Source: Clostridia bacterium | GTDB taxonomy: Bacteria > Bacillota > Clostridia > Christensenellales > Aristaeellaceae | Direction of reading: 5' to 3' | Length of the DNA stretch: 64,000 nt | NCBI GenBank assembly: GCA_017460395.1 | Contig: JAFUBA010000154.1 | Span: forward strand, 1 to 64,000 | Shown here: positions 1-10,067 of the stretch, piece after piece | Numbering within the stretch: position 1 is the stretch's first letter | Layout: every line of letters starts with the position of its first letter | Program-made: the position numbers and the translations under genes | The notes under the pieces: model-generated | Told to the model about the DNA's origin: nothing | The model's input: the letters and a program-made list of their open reading frames with translations, nothing else | The model's database searches: none

Positions 1-171
1 ATGGGGCCCGCACTCCGGCTCTACCTGTGCAGCCTGCACCCGGACGCACAGGACATACAGCCCTTCATCGCGCGTCTTCAGGTCGCGGGCTGCGAGGTCT
101 GCTACGTGCAGCCGTCGCCCGCACAGCCGCAGGCGGATCCGGACACAGGGAAGGCGGGTGATGACAGATGA
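1..171 (+). CDS. C-terminal part of an upstream protein, possibly DUF58 family (5' truncated by window)
   Basis: Frame 1 is open from the window edge to a TGA at 169-171, giving 56 residues. The piece begins MGPALRLYLCSLHPDAQ, but the ATG at position 1 lies on the window edge, so the true start is probably further left. The stop overlaps the start of the transglutaminase gene by an ATGA, which shows translational coupling. DUF58 proteins are the usual upstream partner of this kind of membrane transglutaminase, and a short alpha/beta tail would fit a DUF58 C-terminus. That assignment rests on gene order, not on a motif. Confidence 0.45.
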   Translation: MGPALRLYLCSLHPDAQDIQPFIARLQVAGCEVCYVQPSPAQPQADPDTGKAGDDR

Positions 172-2429
172 AAGAAAAGATGCGCGGCGCGCTCCTTCAG
201 AGTCTTCGCCACTTCCTGCTCAATTTCCTGATGGCCTCCGGCCTTGTGGCCGCCTTTCTTCGCATGACGGACCTGTGGCAGTATCTGCCCTTTGCACTCA
301 TGCTCGTGACCGCAGCCTGCGTGCTTCTCTCGATCTTTTCCATGAGCCGGGCAACGCGCATCGCGGGGGCCGTGATCATGACCCTCGCCCTCGGCGCCTG
401 GCTTCTCGCCTTCGGCGGGGCCAGGACAGCCGTCGCGGTCGTGCGGGCCTGCTTCCTCGAGGCCGAGGGCACGGGCCCGATCCTGGTCTTCTACGAGCAG
501 GAGGCCGTCATTCTCTTCTCCCTCTTTCTCACCCTCCTGGCCCTGGACGTCACCTCACTCTCCGTGAGCGCAATCCCGGCCGTCATCTCGCTTCTGTCCA
601 TGGGCGTGCTCATCTGGCAGTACGCGGACTACACGGCCCTTCTGTGCCTCGTGCCCTCCGTGTGCGCCACCATCGCGACCTATGCGCGCTCGGTCAACGG
701 CACATCCCGGCTCGCGCACACCCTGCCGGTCGTGATCCTGATCTCCCTCAGCCTCTTCCTGGTGCCGCAGAACGGCGTCACGGTGCAGCCGCTCCGCGAC
801 TTTGCGGACGAGGTGCGGCAGCGGATCATGGACTACCTCTTTTTCACCGAGCCCCGAAACGTCTTTACCCTTGCCAGCGAGGGCTATTACCCCAAAGGGC
901 AGAGCCAGCTCGGCGGCCCCGCCAGTCCCACCCAGCACCCGGTCATGACCGTCAGGACCCCGAAGGACGTCTACCTCCGCGGCTCCATCCGCAACGAGTA
1001 TACCGGGCGCACGTGGCTGGATACCAGCGGCGGCAGGCGGTTTCTCTGGGTCTCCCCCTCCTGGCAGGAGGAGCGCAACCGCCTCTTTGACATCACCCTG
1101 CCCCGTATCGCCCATGACCCCACGGGCACCCTTCTGACCCCGCAGGAGCTTCGGGTGCAGATGATCTTCCCCAGTGCCTCCTCCCTCTTTGTCCCGCAGC
1201 GCCTGCGTGACCTGACGGCCATGGGCTCGCTGGTCCCCTACTTTAACCAGGCAAGCGAGGTCTTCGCGACGCGGGATCTTCAGGAAGGGGATGCCTGGAG
1301 CATGACCGCCCTCCTCCTGACCGGCTCCGATCCGGGCATGGAGGAGCTGGTGAGCCTTGCTGCCGCCCAGTCACCCGAGCTTCCGGATTCCCTCAGCGCT
1401 TACCTCTCCGTGCCCTCGCACCTTCAGGAGAGCGTGTGGGCCATCGCGCGGGAGGCTGCCGGGGACAGCGAGAGCCCCTTTAAAAAGGCACTCTCCATTC
1501 AGAACTACCTCAAACGCCACTATACCTACACCCTCACGCCCGAGGAGATGCCGGAGAACCTGGACTTCGTCTCCTACTTCCTCCTGAGCGGGAGGGAGGG
1601 CTACTGCACCTACTTTGCCAGCGCCATGACGATCCTCTGCCGGATGGCCGGCCTCCCCGCCCGCTATGTGGAGGGGTACCTGGCCCGCCCCGGGGAGGAC
1701 GGGATCGCCCACGTCACCGGCATGGACGGCCACGCCTGGACGGAGGTCTACTTCGCAGGCTTTGGCTGGGTGACCTTTGACGCCACGCCCTCGGAGAACG
1801 AGCGCGGCTCCTCGGACGCTTCCGATTCTTCCCCCGCCCCCAATATCCCCGAGGCCCAGCAGAACCCGGAAAGTCAAAGCAGCGATGCCCCGGCCCCCGC
1901 GCCGACGCCGCAGCCCACAGATGTCCCGGAGCCGAGCCCGGAGCCTGAGACCGCACCGACCCTGGCACCGACCCCGGAGCCCGAGGAGGAAGCGGAGGAC
2001 CCGGAGGAGGATGAACACCAGAAGCCGCTGTTCCTAATCTGGCTTTTCCTGATCCTCCTTCTGCTCCTGGTCATCGCAAGAACCCTGGCCACGAGCCCCA
2101 CGGTCCTCGCGCGCCTCGAGAAAAAGCCGGAGCGCATCTACATGATTTACCTGAAGGGCATCTCGGACCTCCTGCGAGCGGCCGGACTCCCGAGACAGCC
2201 CAGCGAGTCCTATCTGACCTTTGCAGAGCGCCTGGACGAGGAGCACCTGCTCCCGGTATCCCTCCTGCCAGTCGGCGAGAGCACCTCCCGGATCTTCTAC
2301 CGCCACGAGGTGCCGGGCGAGGAGGACCTGAAGGGCATTAGGAGCATCTATCTCACGCTCTGTCACTCCCTGAGCCTGCGCTTCAGGGTGCGGCTCTGGT
2401 GGATGAGGCTGATCGGAGGCTTTAATTAA
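168..2429 (+). CDS. Membrane-anchored transglutaminase-like protein (TgpA type)
   Basis: A 753-residue protein. The N-terminal ~190 residues hold about six hydrophobic segments. An extracytoplasmic region follows with a transglutaminase core: Cys480 in GREGYCTYFASA, His522 in GHAWTEVY and Asp538 in FDATP form the expected triad. Next come a Pro/Glu-rich linker (about 550-620), another membrane segment (about 625-650) and a C-terminal domain resembling DUF4129. In this family the transglutaminase domain faces outside and is thought to act on peptide amides or cell-surface proteins; the substrate is unknown. The ATG overlaps the upstream stop. A strong hairpin follows the stop, so this is the last gene of its operon. 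Confidence 0.85.
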   Translation: MKEKMRGALLQSLRHFLLNFLMASGLVAAFLRMTDLWQYLPFALMLVTAACVLLSIFSMSRATRIAGAVIMTLALGAWLLAFGGARTAVAVVRACFLEAEGTGPILVFYEQEAVILFSLFLTLLALDVTSLSVSAIPAVISLLSMGVLIWQYADYTALLCLVPSVCATIATYARSVNGTSRLAHTLPVVILISLSLFLVPQNGVTVQPLRDFADEVRQRIMDYLFFTEPRNVFTLASEGYYPKGQSQLGGPASPTQHPVMTVRTPKDVYLRGSIRNEYTGRTWLDTSGGRRFLWVSPSWQEERNRLFDITLPRIAHDPTGTLLTPQELRVQMIFPSASSLFVPQRLRDLTAMGSLVPYFNQASEVFATRDLQEGDAWSMTALLLTGSDPGMEELVSLAAAQSPELPDSLSAYLSVPSHLQESVWAIAREAAGDSESPFKKALSIQNYLKRHYTYTLTPEEMPENLDFVSYFLLSGREGYCTYFASAMTILCRMAGLPARYVEGYLARPGEDGIAHVTGMDGHAWTEVYFAGFGWVTFDATPSENERGSSDASDSSPAPNIPEAQQNPESQSSDAPAPAPTPQPTDVPEPSPEPETAPTLAPTPEPEEEAEDPEEDEHQKPLFLIWLFLILLLLLVIARTLATSPTVLARLEKKPERIYMIYLKGISDLLRAAGLPRQPSESYLTFAERLDEEHLLPVSLLPVGESTSRIFYRHEVPGEEDLKGIRSIYLTLCHSLSLRFRVRLWWMRLIGGFN

Positions 2430-2466
2430 GCAAGAAAAAAGAGGCTTTCGCCTCTTTTTTTCTTGC
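2430..2466. terminator. Bidirectional rho-independent terminator
   Basis: A GAGGC/GCCTC core with a TTTC loop is flanked by an A-tract on the left and a T-tract on the right, so the whole element is a near-perfect palindrome. It lies between two convergent genes, directly after one stop codon and directly before the other, and should end transcripts from both strands. Confidence 0.9.
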
Positions 2467-3765
2467 TCAGAATCCCTGCTTGTGTCTTGCCTCTGTCAGG
2501 ATCGGATCATGGTCGCCGCCCGGCGCATGCTCCTCGTTGATCGCGTCGATCTCGCTCTTTCGAAGGGGCGGGTTGCAGTAGGTGCATCTCGTGAGGGACG
2601 CAAACTCCCCGGTGTCCAGCTCCCCATAGGTGAAGGGCGTGAAGGTCACCTTGCTTGCAGAATAGCAGTGCTCGCTGGAGTGGTACATCTTTCCCTTGTT
2701 GGGGTTATAGTAGACGACCGTGTCATCCTCCGGGTAGGGGATCTGTCTCCCCTGCCAGTCCTCCCAGATGACCAGCTTCACATTGTTCTTTCTGTGGTCC
2801 CAGATCCACTTCATGTTGGCGCCCTCGGGCGTCTTGTTGTGCTGGACACGAATGCAGCCGTGGCTGGCCCTGGTGCCGAGCTTGGGATCGAAGGTGGAAT
2901 AGTTGTTGGTACCGTCCGCGTTCACGTTGTGGGGCACCTCGTGGAGGAGGTCGCCGCTGTTAAAGCGGATGGCCATGGAGCAGACCATCTTCCCGTCCGC
3001 AAAGCCGCCCACGGCCGGCAGCAGCATGAAGAACTCCCCGGAGCGGGTCTCGTTGTAGGGTTGCTTTGCATTGGTCAGGCCCGTGGACACCAGAAGCGTG
3101 GAGAACAGGTGGCCCTCCCGGAAAATATAGAGGCGCTGCGTCAGCTTGTCGATGACGATGCCCATGGAGGTGTCCGGCGATACGGTCTTGAGGTACTTGG
3201 TCTCCACATAGCCCTGCACCAGCATGTTCCATGCCTTCACATCGCTGTCGTGGAAGGAGGAGGAGTAGCACTCGATGAGGGACCAGCCGTTGTCGAGGGT
3301 CTCCAACACGTGCACGCCCTGGCTGACCATGGTCACCACACCCACGCCTGCGGAATCCAGGGAGGGCTGGGCGTGCAGGGTCACCTGCGCCTTCTGGGCA
3401 TTCTTCTTCCCGTTATCCAGCACCGTCATGGGCTGCATGAGCATCTCCCAGACCGCTTCCTCATCCGTGATGTCCATGGGCATGGTCCAATAGTTGAAGG
3501 TCGTATCCAGGCCCTCATAGGGGCTGGTATGGGCGGGCGTAAAGGCGCTCCCCGAAGCGGCAGCGGGGGTGCGCTGCACTGTCTCTGCCTGGTCCCACGG
3601 ATCGTCCGGTTCTTCATACAGGGGCTCTTCCTCGCCCAGGAAGAGCTCATCTTCCACAAAATCCAGCTCTTCCTCGTCGTCCCACTCTCCAAGCCAGTCT
3701 TCGGCAAAGGCCATGGTCAACATCAGGCAGAGCGCCATCAAAGCAGCTGTCCATCTTCTGAACAT
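2467..3765 (-). CDS. Secreted L,D-transpeptidase (YkuD domain) with SH3-like domain and a C-terminal Cys/His motif
   Basis: 432 residues. A signal peptide (MFRRWTAALMALCLMLTMAFA) is followed by a very acidic stretch (about 22-60). An SH3-like region lies at about 115-195 and a YkuD catalytic domain at about 202-335, with SHGCIR carrying the catalytic Cys304 and the invariant His and Arg. YkuD enzymes make 3-3 peptidoglycan cross-links or attach proteins to the wall. Past the catalytic domain, residues 351-400 hold YHSSEHC (361-367) and CTYCNPP (394-400), a pattern reminiscent of the small metal-binding modules found at the end of some Clostridial secreted proteins. It is monocistronic, with its own promoter and terminator. 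Confidence 0.9.
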   Translation of the reverse strand: MFRRWTAALMALCLMLTMAFAEDWLGEWDDEEELDFVEDELFLGEEEPLYEEPDDPWDQAETVQRTPAAASGSAFTPAHTSPYEGLDTTFNYWTMPMDITDEEAVWEMLMQPMTVLDNGKKNAQKAQVTLHAQPSLDSAGVGVVTMVSQGVHVLETLDNGWSLIECYSSSFHDSDVKAWNMLVQGYVETKYLKTVSPDTSMGIVIDKLTQRLYIFREGHLFSTLLVSTGLTNAKQPYNETRSGEFFMLLPAVGGFADGKMVCSMAIRFNSGDLLHEVPHNVNADGTNNYSTFDPKLGTRASHGCIRVQHNKTPEGANMKWIWDHRKNNVKLVIWEDWQGRQIPYPEDDTVVYYNPNKGKMYHSSEHCYSASKVTFTPFTYGELDTGEFASLTRCTYCNPPLRKSEIDAINEEHAPGGDHDPILTEARHKQGF

Positions 3766-3843
3766 GCGTAAGTCTCCTTAAATGTACAGGTCACCAGATT
3801 AGATGCTCCCAGGGAGCAGAAAGCTCCCCCTCAGAACGCAGCG

Positions 3844-3872
3844 ATTATATCCGATCCATGGTAGCCCTGCAA
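3844..3872 (-). promoter_or_regulatory. Promoter of the L,D-transpeptidase gene
   Basis: On the minus strand TTGCAG (3867-3872) and TATAAT (3844-3849) are separated by 17 bases. This is a near-consensus vegetative promoter about 80 bases upstream of the start. It lies back to back with the plus-strand promoter at 3877. Confidence 0.75.
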
Positions 3873-3876
3873 GATC

Positions 3877-3905
3877 TTGTCACCCTCCCGCCCTTGTGTT
3901 ATGAT
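3877..3905 (+). promoter_or_regulatory. Promoter of the GH4-like gene
   Basis: TTGTCA (3877-3882), a 17-base spacer and TATGAT (3900-3905). The start codon lies 72 bases further on. Only four bases separate this -35 from the -35 of the divergent promoter, so the two transcription units may compete for polymerase. Confidence 0.7.
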
Positions 3906-3977
3906 GCCTTGTATTTTGGGCCCTTCCGGAAACCATATTCGGCCGAAAACAGGCCTGTCTGAGGAGAAAAGCGATCC

Positions 3978-5312
3978 ATGAAACTTGCACTTGTGGGCCA
4001 GGATATTCCCTCCTATCTGCCCTCCATGCTGACCGATCTTTTACAGGTTGGTCATGAGCCGGCCACCGTCTGCCTTGAGGAGAAAAACGGCGCCATGCAG
4101 GACCTTCTGCTGAGATACGGGCGCGTGTGCTTTGACAAGGCAAACCTGGGCGGTGCCATGCATGTGTGGCCCGACCGGCGGGAGGTCCTGAGGGACGCCG
4201 ACGTGGTCATCTACGCGGGCGATCAGATGGCATCCAGCCGCTTTAAGCAGGACCGGGAAGCCCTGATGGGCGCCTCCGAGGATGATCCCGGGCTCGTGGA
4301 TCAGGCGAGGGCCAACGGCGGCATCGGCGGGCTCCTGCATGCCCTTCGGCAGGGCAGCCAGATCCTGCCCCTCGTGCAGGCGATGCGGGAGGTCTGTCCA
4401 AAGGCGCGGGTCATCACCCTGGGGCAGCCGGTCGCAAGGACCGCCTATCTCTTCCACTTCCTGGGCTTTGAGACGTATGGTCTTGCAAAGTCCGTCCTGC
4501 GTGGCCCCAGCGGCGTGGACGGGATTGCCGGGAAGCTCGGGTTAGAGCTGAGCGATCTGGACCTTCTCTCCTGCGGCCTTCCAGAATTTGCCTTCATGTA
4601 TTCGGCAAACAGGGTCAAGGACGGGGCGGACATCAAGGACCGCATCGAGGCGATGGCCTCCGAGGGCGAGCTGGGGCGGCTCTGCCGGCGGTGGTACCGC
4701 CAGTACGAGGCCGTCGCCGTGGGATCTGTGACCGATCACGCGGCGTTCATGGAGGCCCAGGAGGACTATGAGCCGGAGGCCGATCCCCAGCTGTCCGAGA
4801 GCGTCGAGCACCGGAAGAACCGGATCCTGCACATGAATACGGCCGGAGAAAAGGGGCTGTCAGATCCTGACGGCATGATCGCCCAGCTCTCCCTCCTCAC
4901 CAGAACCTCCCCCCTCAGGCCCGTGCAGCTGGCCCTGGCGCTCGTGCGCGGGGAGGACCTCATGATGGACGGCGTCACGCACATAAACGCCGGGGATCTT
5001 CTGGGGCTTCCCCGGGACAGCATGGTGGAAACCCGCCTGGTGCTCCATAAGGGACAGATGGTCCCCCAGAAGCTTCGCCTGTCCCCCGAGATCACGGACC
5101 TCATGTGCGAGATCGATGAGGCGAACCGCTGGGCCGCGCACGCGGCCACGGGCGACCGGAGCGCCCTGAGGGAATACGTGGAGACGGACCCTGCGCTTGC
5201 GGGTCTTGACCGTCTGTACCTCATGGACGTCGTGAACGCCCTCATCCGCATGCACGAGGACATCCTCACCCAGTTTTCCCAGGATGAGGATGAGGACGAC
5301 GATCTGTATTGA
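3978..5312 (+). CDS. GH4-fold (MelA/AglA-like) protein lacking the metal-site residues; probable pseudoenzyme
   Basis: 444 residues, about the normal GH4 length. The N-terminal Rossmann-like half, GGIGGLLHALRQ (114-125) and CPKARVITLGQP (140-151) follow the GH4 pattern of alpha-galactosidases such as MelA. The GH4 metal- and substrate-binding signatures are altered. Asn-Pro is Gln150-Pro151. GLCHS reads GLAKS (168-172), losing the catalytic metal ligand Cys and its His. G-x-NH reads GLPEF (200-204), losing the Asn-His pair. The C-terminal helices still match the family. I infer loss of the NAD/Mn2+-dependent glycosidase reaction and perhaps a binding or regulatory role. It has its own promoter, a GAGGAG ribosome site, and an acidic tail that runs to the edge of the next gene. 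Confidence 0.65.
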   Translation: MKLALVGQDIPSYLPSMLTDLLQVGHEPATVCLEEKNGAMQDLLLRYGRVCFDKANLGGAMHVWPDRREVLRDADVVIYAGDQMASSRFKQDREALMGASEDDPGLVDQARANGGIGGLLHALRQGSQILPLVQAMREVCPKARVITLGQPVARTAYLFHFLGFETYGLAKSVLRGPSGVDGIAGKLGLELSDLDLLSCGLPEFAFMYSANRVKDGADIKDRIEAMASEGELGRLCRRWYRQYEAVAVGSVTDHAAFMEAQEDYEPEADPQLSESVEHRKNRILHMNTAGEKGLSDPDGMIAQLSLLTRTSPLRPVQLALALVRGEDLMMDGVTHINAGDLLGLPRDSMVETRLVLHKGQMVPQKLRLSPEITDLMCEIDEANRWAAHAATGDRSALREYVETDPALAGLDRLYLMDVVNALIRMHEDILTQFSQDEDEDDDLY

Positions 5313-5361
5313 ACTTGATATGTGCAGACTGCTGTCTGCGGTAAAGAATAGGAGAACAGCC

Positions 5362-6217
5362 TTGTTTTTAGCAGATCAGTGGCAGGACTATGAGGTGCTG
5401 GACACCGGAAACGGCGAGAAGCTGGAAAAATGGGGAAAGATCATCCTCTGCCGTCCTGACCCCCAGACCATCTGGCCCCGGCAGAAGGAAAAGCTGTGGC
5501 AGAGTGCCCAGGCGGTCTATCACCGGTCGGAGCGGGGCGGCGGCAGCTGGGAATTCTTCGAAAAGCTCCCCGAGTCCTGGAAGGTAAGCTACAAGGGCCT
5601 TGTCTTCAAGGTCCGGCCCACGGGCTTCAAGCACACAGGCCTGTTCCCGGAGCAGGCCGCCAACTGGGACTGGATGCAGAGCCTCATTGCCTCCTCCGGA
5701 AAGGAGCAGGTGGAGGTCCTGAACCTCTTTGGATACACGGGCGGGGCGACCCTCGCCTGCGCCGCGGCCGGCGCCCGCGTCACCCACGTGGATGCCGCCA
5801 AGAGCATGGTCCAGTGGGCCAAGGAGAATGCCGCCCTCAACGACATCCCCGAGACCTCCTTCCGCTGGATCGTGGAGGATGCCCTGAGGTTCGTCGAGCG
5901 GGAGATCCGCCGCGGCCACACCTACGACGGTATCCTCATGGACCCGCCGAGCTACGGGCGGGGCCCCGGAGGCGAGGTCTGGAAGCTGGAGAACGAGCTC
6001 TTCCGCCTCGTGGACACGGCCGCAAAGGTACTCTCCCCCGATCCCCTCTTTTTCCTGATCAACTCCTACACCACCGGCTTCCAGGCCTCGGTCCTCTCCA
6101 ATCTCCTGGAGAGGTGCGTCAGGAAAAACCACGGAGGCGTCATCGACAGCGAGGAGCTGTGCCTGCCCGTCACCGCCGGCGGCGTGCTACCCTGCGGCCA
6201 GAGCGGGAGGTGGTCCC

Positions 6218-6225
<8 letters not shown>
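5362..6225 (+). CDS. Class I SAM-dependent methyltransferase (RlmI-like)
   Basis: A TTG start at 5362 is chosen because a GGAG site lies 7 bases upstream and the homologous opening (ADQWQDYEVLDTG) begins here; the frame stays open further upstream. The protein is 287 residues. A small N-terminal domain precedes a Rossmann methyltransferase domain with the SAM-binding VLNLFGYTGGATLA and the catalytic-type MDPPSYGRGP motif. Members of this group methylate rRNA bases, usually cytosine, but the exact target cannot be read from sequence. The end overlaps the next gene by 8 bases, so it is coupled to an RNA-modification operon with the pseudouridine synthase and tgt. Confidence 0.85.
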
Positions 6226-8120
<1,895 letters not shown>

Positions 8121-8164
8121 AAAGCCGGGGACGCGATGTCCCCGACTTCCGTTGCTTCATTCCC

Positions 8165-8196
8165 CCTGCACAGTCTTTCGGCCGTGCAGGTTTTTT
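8165..8196 (+). terminator. Terminator after tgt
   Basis: CCTGCAC (8165-8171) pairs with GTGCAGG (8184-8190) and a run of six T follows. A second GC-rich hairpin without a T-tract (GGGGAC/GTCCCC, 8127-8143) lies between it and the tgt stop. Confidence 0.75.
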
Positions 8197-8235
8197 GTCT
8201 TTCCGTCGCCTCGGTCAAAAGCCTTTCCCATAGAC

Positions 8236-8264
8236 ACAAAAATACCCCCACGATCTGTGGGGGT
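8236..8264 (-). terminator. Terminator of the five-tRNA operon
   Basis: Read on the minus strand, ACCCCCA (8264-8258) pairs with TGGGGGT (8250-8244) and is followed by a T-rich stretch. It lies 9 bases beyond the tRNA-Cys 3' end. Confidence 0.8.
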
Positions 8265-8272
8265 GAAGGCAG

Positions 8273-8344
8273 AGGTGCCACCCAGATTTGAACTGGGGAA
8301 TGAAGGTTTTGCAGACCTTTGCCTTACCACTTGGCCATGGCACC
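8273..8344 (-). tRNA. tRNA-Cys(GCA)
   Basis: A cloverleaf folds with acceptor GGTGCCA/TGGCACC, anticodon loop CTGCAAA (anticodon GCA) and discriminator U73, which is the identity base for Cys. CCA is not encoded. Last gene of the array. Confidence 0.95.
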
Positions 8345-8350
8345 ATAAAG

Positions 8351-8423
8351 AGCGGTAGACGGGATTCGGACCCGCGACATCCACCTTGGCAAGGTGGCAC
8401 TCTACCAGCTGAGCTACTACCGC
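8351..8423 (-). tRNA. tRNA-Gly(GCC)
   Basis: Acceptor GCGGTAG/CTACCGC, anticodon loop TTGCCAA (anticodon GCC), discriminator U73. The sequence is identical to the tRNA at 19319-19391 in the second array. Confidence 0.95.
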
Positions 8424-8429
8424 ACAATG

Positions 8430-8502
8430 TGCCTTGGGGCGGAATCGAACCACCGACACGCAGATTTTCAGTCTGCTGCTCTACCGACTGAGCTACCAAG
8501 GC
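8430..8502 (-). tRNA. tRNA-Phe(GAA)
   Basis: Acceptor GCCTTGG with its 3' partner, anticodon stem GCAGA/TCTGC around CTGAAAA (anticodon GAA), discriminator A73. CCA is not encoded. Confidence 0.95.
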
Positions 8503-8512
8503 ATATAGAAGA

Positions 8513-8586
8513 CGACCCGGATGGGGCTCGAACCCACGACCTCCAGCGTGACAGGCTGGCGCTCTAACCAACTGAGCTACCGGGCC
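8513..8586 (-). tRNA. tRNA-Asp(GTC)
   Basis: Acceptor GGCCCGG/CCGGGTC with one G-U pair, anticodon loop CTGTCAC (anticodon GTC), discriminator G73 as expected for Asp. It is a likely substrate of the nearby tgt product. Confidence 0.95.
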
Positions 8587-8596
8587 ATGACCATGG

Positions 8597-8669
8597 TGGG
8601 AACAACAGGGCTCGAACCTGTGACCCCTTGCTTGTAAGGCAAGTGCTCTCCCAGCTGAGCTATGCTCCC
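8597..8669 (-). tRNA. tRNA-Val(TAC)
   Basis: Acceptor GGGAGCA/TGTTCCC, anticodon loop CTTACAA (anticodon TAC), discriminator A73. The CCA end is encoded at 8594-8596. It is the first gene of the array. Confidence 0.95.
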
Positions 8670-8711
8670 GTGTGCCTGACCAAATGGCCTTGCGTTTCAC
8701 AACGCTTGCTT

Positions 8712-8740
8712 ATATTACACCCGGGTCACACTTCTGTCAA
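8712..8740 (-). promoter_or_regulatory. Promoter of the five-tRNA operon
   Basis: On the minus strand TTGACA (8735-8740), a 17-base spacer and TAATAT (8712-8717), about 43 bases upstream of tRNA-Val. The operon order is Val-Asp-Phe-Gly-Cys. Confidence 0.85.
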
Positions 8741-8955
8741 GGCCTTTTTTCGAATTTTGACAAAAAAAGTTTTCCACAGGCACTGCCAGGCTCTGTTCAC
8801 AGCCCGCTTTCCTGTGCATACACCCGCGCACTTTCCCGGGTTTCCTCGGTATCCCGGGCTCCATTGTCACAGCTTTATGACAATTTGTTTCTGTTTTATC
8901 TCCGAATATGTCCATTCTGTTGCCGAACTGTGTCCAATATATTGCGGTTTTTCGT
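8741..8955. other. Gene-free stretch upstream of the DUF368 gene
   Basis: No convincing gene or RNA is seen. The stretch is AT-richer than its surroundings. CCAATATAT occurs at 8934-8942 and again at 8963-8971 inside the next promoter, which could be a pair of regulator sites. Confidence 0.4.
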
Positions 8956-8984
8956 TTGACTGCCAATATATGAGGTGGTAAGAT
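8956..8984 (+). promoter_or_regulatory. Promoter of the DUF368 gene
   Basis: TTGACT (8956-8961), a 17-base spacer and TAAGAT (8979-8984). The leader to the start codon is about 130 bases and holds no structure that I recognise. Confidence 0.65.
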
Positions 8985-9123
8985 TTTTGGTGGCGAATGC
9001 GCAGGCCAGAGCGTTTTTTCTGGCTCTCTGCAATCATTCCCTGCTGATTTTCGTCTATATAGATGTAGCCTGTTTTCCTTCAGACTTTCATCTTAAACAG
9101 GAATAGAAAGGGTGTTTCTTCTC

Positions 9124-10017
9124 ATGGGTCACATTTTTGGATCCATTCTGGACATTCTGCGCGGTGCCGTCATCGGCCTGGCCAACGTCATTCCCGGCGT
9201 CTCCGGCGGCACCATGATGGTTGCCATGGGCATCTATGACAAGCTCATCAGCTCCATCACGGGCATCTTCAAGAATTTCAAAAAGAGCATCATGACGCTT
9301 CTGCCCTATGCCATCGGCATGGTGCTGGCCATCGTCATCGGCTCCTTCGCCCTGAAGGCCGCCTTTGCCAATTTCCCCCTACCCACCAATGCCCTCTTCA
9401 TCGGCCTGATCCTGGGCTCTCTTCCCATGATCCTCAAGGAGATGAAGGGCACGAAAAAGGGCGTGCCCGGCATCATCGCCTTCATCGTCCTGTTTGTCCT
9501 GGTGATCGTACAGAACCTCCTGGGTGCCAGCGACTCGAGCAGCATCCAGCTGAGCGTGCTGGAGGTCATCAAGCTCCTGCTTCTGGGCGTCATCGCCAGC
9601 GCCACCATGATCATCCCCGGTGTCTCCGGTTCCATGATGCTCAAGACCCTCGGATACTATGAGCCCATCGTGACGGAGACCATCCCCCAGACCATCCAGG
9701 GTCTGACCCACGGCGACATGGGCGCCGTGCTGCACGGCGTCGGGATTCTGCTCCCCTTCGCCATCGGCATCATCCTTGGCATTTATTATGTGGCCAAGCT
9801 CATCGAATGGCTTCTGCACAATCACAAGGGCGTCACCTACTGCGGCATTCTCGGCATGGTCGTGGCAAGCCCCGTGGTCACACTGTGGGATGCGGACCTG
9901 TATGTGAACCTGAGCGCCGGCATCATCATCGCCTCCGTCGTGGCCCTGGCCGTCGGCCTCGTGATCGCCATGAAGCTGGGCGGCGATCCTGAGGTAGAAA
10001 AGACAGATGCTGCCTGA
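9124..10017 (+). CDS. DUF368 membrane protein, probable undecaprenyl-phosphate transporter (PopT-like)
   Basis: 297 residues from the ATG at 9124; a GTG at 9112 overlaps the AGAAAGGG ribosome site and is less likely. The protein is almost wholly hydrophobic, with eight or more membrane segments. It has the two inverted-repeat family signatures NVIPGVSGGTMMVAMG near residue 20 and MIIPGVSGSMMLKTLG in the second half. DUF368 proteins have been identified experimentally as C55-phosphate translocases that recycle the wall-precursor lipid carrier. That function is transferred from the family. It is followed at 50 bases by a secreted peptidoglycan-binding protein, which fits an envelope role. Confidence 0.85.
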   Translation: MGHIFGSILDILRGAVIGLANVIPGVSGGTMMVAMGIYDKLISSITGIFKNFKKSIMTLLPYAIGMVLAIVIGSFALKAAFANFPLPTNALFIGLILGSLPMILKEMKGTKKGVPGIIAFIVLFVLVIVQNLLGASDSSSIQLSVLEVIKLLLLGVIASATMIIPGVSGSMMLKTLGYYEPIVTETIPQTIQGLTHGDMGAVLHGVGILLPFAIGIILGIYYVAKLIEWLLHNHKGVTYCGILGMVVASPVVTLWDADLYVNLSAGIIIASVVALAVGLVIAMKLGGDPEVEKTDAA

Positions 10018-10067
10018 TTGAATTTCTGTTAGGGGTTTTTGAATATTTTGGGAAAGGAAGTTGTCTT

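Noticed and set aside
8157..8700. Open frames across the first tRNA array
   Set aside because: The bases fold into five tRNAs. The proteins are merely translations of tRNA sequence (GxxxVAQLVE-like artefacts).
8715..8966. Possible 83-codon gene on the minus strand
   Set aside because: It spans the tRNA promoter and the next gene's promoter, has no ribosome site and no recognisable pattern.
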